From Gammaproteobacteria bacterium (GTDB lineage: Bacteria > Pseudomonadota > Gammaproteobacteria > Chromatiales > Chromatiaceae): DNA of 64,000 nt. Shown in pieces: positions 62,255 through 64,000 of this stretch. Made by a program: the position numbers and the translations under genes. How positions within the stretch are numbered: position 1 is the stretch's first letter; each line of letters begins with the position of its first letter. A model generated the notes under the pieces. It was not told where the DNA came from and ran no database searches. It worked only from the letters and a program-made list of their open reading frames with translations. Location: NCBI GenBank assembly GCA_020445255.1, contig JAGRGY010000027.1, positions 1-64,000 of the forward strand. The letters run 5' to 3'.

Positions 62255-63028
62255 TCAGCGTGTGCGACGCGCCACGCCGACCAGGCCGACCAGCGCGCTG
62301 CCGAACAGCCAGACGGCCGTGGGCAGCGGCACGACCGTGTACTCGTAACTGATCGTTAAGGTGTTGAAGTCGGCGCCGACGTCGCCGGCATCCAGCTGGA
62401 ACGTCTGGTCGACCAGCACGCCGTCGGCGTTTTCGCCGTTGGCCGTGAGCTGGTACGAGACGAACCAGATCGCCAGCGCCGAGACCTCCTCGCCGGCACC
62501 GATGAAGTGCGCAGGATCGAAGTCGCCGTAGGCGGTGATATCGGGACCGCCCGACTCGGGTCCGGCCCAGCTCTCCGCCAGTCCCATGCTTTCCGAGCAC
62601 GGCCCGGCGAACGGGTCGTTGGCGCAACCCAGGCCCTCGATCAGCGGATAGCTGTCGATGACGTTGCCGTACAGCGAGCCGTTGTAGACCAGCTCGAGAT
62701 CCGTGAACGCACTGGCATACGCGGCCTCGTTGGCCTGGTTGTCGTCGGTCACGGGGCCCGCGGCCACGGCGACGTCGTGAGTGAAGTCGGCGTGGAACGC
62801 GATGCTGATGTGCTGCAGCGTGCCCAGTGACGGGTCGAACTTCGGGAGCCCGGTGATCGTCATCTGCACGAAGTACGAATCATCGACCGGGTCGGTCTCG
62901 GCATACAGGCCGGCCAGCTCGGGCAGCGCGGTCGTGTAGCTCACGACGCTGCTGGCGAGCGCGCCCGACGACCCCGCCAGCGTCGCGAGGGCGAGGCCCG
63001 CCACGCACGTCTTGTCGAATCTCGGCAT
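62255..63028 (-). CDS. Exported surface protein with VPLPTAVW-type C-terminal anchor
   Basis: 257 aa from ATG 63028, with GAAGGG upstream. A signal peptide spans residues 1-25. The mature domain is acidic and beta-rich, with no recognised enzyme motif. The C-terminus VPLPTAVWLFGSALVGLVGV followed by ARRTR is the VPLPAAxWLFGS variant of PEP-CTERM-like sorting signals common in Gammaproteobacteria. It is distinct from the VPEPAT signal of the gene at 8079. Likely cell-surface or matrix. Confidence 0.83.
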   Translation of the reverse strand: MPRFDKTCVAGLALATLAGSSGALASSVVSYTTALPELAGLYAETDPVDDSYFVQMTITGLPKFDPSLGTLQHISIAFHADFTHDVAVAAGPVTDDNQANEAAYASAFTDLELVYNGSLYGNVIDSYPLIEGLGCANDPFAGPCSESMGLAESWAGPESGGPDITAYGDFDPAHFIGAGEEVSALAIWFVSYQLTANGENADGVLVDQTFQLDAGDVGADFNTLTISYEYTVVPLPTAVWLFGSALVGLVGVARRTR

Positions 63029-63266
63029 CCCTTCGTTCCCCGGGTTCGGTCTTTTGTTGTTCTCGCGCAGGTTGCGCGCGCTGACCCAAGCAAGATCTCT
63101 GCCGTGATGGATAACTCGTTGAATTTCAGACGATCGGCCCTGGGCTGACGGGGCATGGCGTAAAAAATGCTGACGTGCCCGGTGCCATCTGCGGCAGCAG
63201 GGACAAGCGCATCGGCGGGGCCGCCGGGAGCCGGAGGGGTGCCCCGGCAGTGCCGCACACAGGTGC

Positions 63267-64000
63267 TCAGGCCGCGGCGCTGTGCGCGGCCAGCCGGGTG
63301 TTGTCGCGGTGCAGGCCGCGCTGCAGCAGCGCATTGATTTCGGCCGGCGGCAGCGGGCGCGAGAAGTAATAGCCCTGCATCCGGTCGCAGCCCATGTCGC
63401 GCAGCCGGTCGAACTGGTCGGACGTCTCCACGCCCTCGGCGACGACGATCATGCCGAGGTCGTCGGCGAGCCCGATCAGCGCCTTGCACAGCTTGCTCCC
63501 GGTACTGGATTCGCTGTCGTCCTGCACGAACTGCTTGTCGATCTTGAACGCGTCGAACCGGTAACGCTGCAGATAGGTCAGCGAGCTGTACCCGGTGCCG
63601 AAGTCGTCGGCGGCGAGGCGGCAGCCGAAGTCGCGCAGCCTTCCCAGGCAGTCGGTCACGCCGGCCTGGTCACGCACCAGCGCGGTCTCGGTGATCTCCA
63701 GACACAGCTGCGACGGGTCGACGCCGGCGCGCGTGGTCGTGTTGCGCACCTTGTCGAGAAATTCCGGATCGAGCAGCTGCAGCGCCGACAGGTTCACCGA
63801 GATCTGCAGCGCGCCGTCGTCGAAATGGGTCCGCCACGCGGCAATCTGTTCACAGGCCTGTTCGATCACCCAGGCACCGATCGCATGAATCTCGCCGATC
63901 TCCTCGGCGATCGGCACGAAATGGTCGGGTGGGACCATGCCGAGTTGCGGGTGGCGCCAGCGCAGCAGCGCCTCGAAGCCCGCGATCCGGCGCGATCGGC
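63267..64000 (-). CDS. EAL-domain cyclic di-GMP phosphodiesterase, C-terminal part
   Basis: Partial, cut by the right edge. The frame upstream of ATG 63938 continues as IAGFEALLRWRHPQLG, so the EAL signature is present and the ATG is internal. Further motifs are intact: QISVNLSALQLLDPEF, LCLEITETALVRDQAG, AADDFGTGYSSLTYLQRYRF, FKIDKQFVQD, IVVAEGVETSDQFDRLRDMG and MQGYYFSRPLP. It should hydrolyse cyclic di-GMP. Any N-terminal sensor or GGDEF domain lies outside the window. Confidence 0.93.
   Translation of the reverse strand, partial: RSRRIAGFEALLRWRHPQLGMVPPDHFVPIAEEIGEIHAIGAWVIEQACEQIAAWRTHFDDGALQISVNLSALQLLDPEFLDKVRNTTTRAGVDPSQLCLEITETALVRDQAGVTDCLGRLRDFGCRLAADDFGTGYSSLTYLQRYRFDAFKIDKQFVQDDSESSTGSKLCKALIGLADDLGMIVVAEGVETSDQFDRLRDMGCDRMQGYYFSRPLPPAEINALLQRGLHRDNTRLAAHSAAA

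Overview
The window is about 64 kb of GC-rich DNA with strong G/C preference at third codon positions. It carries the gammaproteobacterial order atpA-G-D-C followed by glmU and glmS. Other markers fit the same picture: PilU, a PEP-CTERM protein, a VPLPTAVW-type surface protein, DUF748 and AsmA proteins, many c-type cytochromes, and DsrC- and DsrE-like proteins. Together these suggest a free-living, respiratory gammaproteobacterium, plausibly a sulfur-oxidising Chromatiales-like lineage. The exact taxon is inference. I recognised no rRNA or tRNA gene, no CRISPR array, no intact insertion sequence and no prophage.

Layout. 1-7626: end of the ATP synthase operon with a clean terminator, an FKBP-type isomerase, then glmU and glmS. 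7627-9098: a PEP-CTERM protein between two small REPIN-like hairpins. 9099-13086: minus-strand genes for a DUF1348 protein, an exported DsrE-like protein, a DUF6316-like protein, a dihaem cytochrome c and a PhoX-like protein. 13211-16541: an HPP/CBS pair, a LysR regulator, a DsrC-like fusion without cysteines and a small protein; the two divergent intergenic regions share a 42-bp motif. 16578-21948: a sigma-54 activator, a methionine-rich membrane protein and a pentahaem/dihaem cytochrome/rhodanese operon, with matching sigma-54 promoters and upstream sites. 22141-28624: AsmA protein, DUF364 protein, and an FHA / Ser-Thr kinase / PP2C module. 28644-35417: a second CBS protein, a HETAH protein, a diguanylate cyclase, the AmmeMemoRadiSam genes and a NIT-like protein. 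35452-42888: an NPPG-repeat exported protein, an RRE/radical SAM/SPASM enzyme overlapping a small GFTTNSS-motif membrane peptide, a ferric-type ABC transporter and an exported alpha/alpha-toroid protein. 43012-48081: an RND efflux pair with a divergent TetR. 48202-54896: PilJ-domain protein plus chemoreceptor, an ion channel, and two ECF sigma factors around an anti-sigma factor and a DUF255 protein. 54990-64000: DUF748 protein, PilU, META protein, a papain-like/hydrolase fusion with a GH108 muramidase, a surface protein and a truncated EAL protein.

Four systems look least described. (1) The sigma-54 regulon, where two promoters share a GCAACGNTGCAAC element at almost the same distance from the -24 box. 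(2) The putative LysR regulon with its duplicated 42-bp operator and cysteine-less DsrC fusion. (3) The radical SAM/peptide pair next to iron-transport genes. (4) The protease-hydrolase/muramidase pair. All functional statements rest on motifs read by eye; no database search was run.
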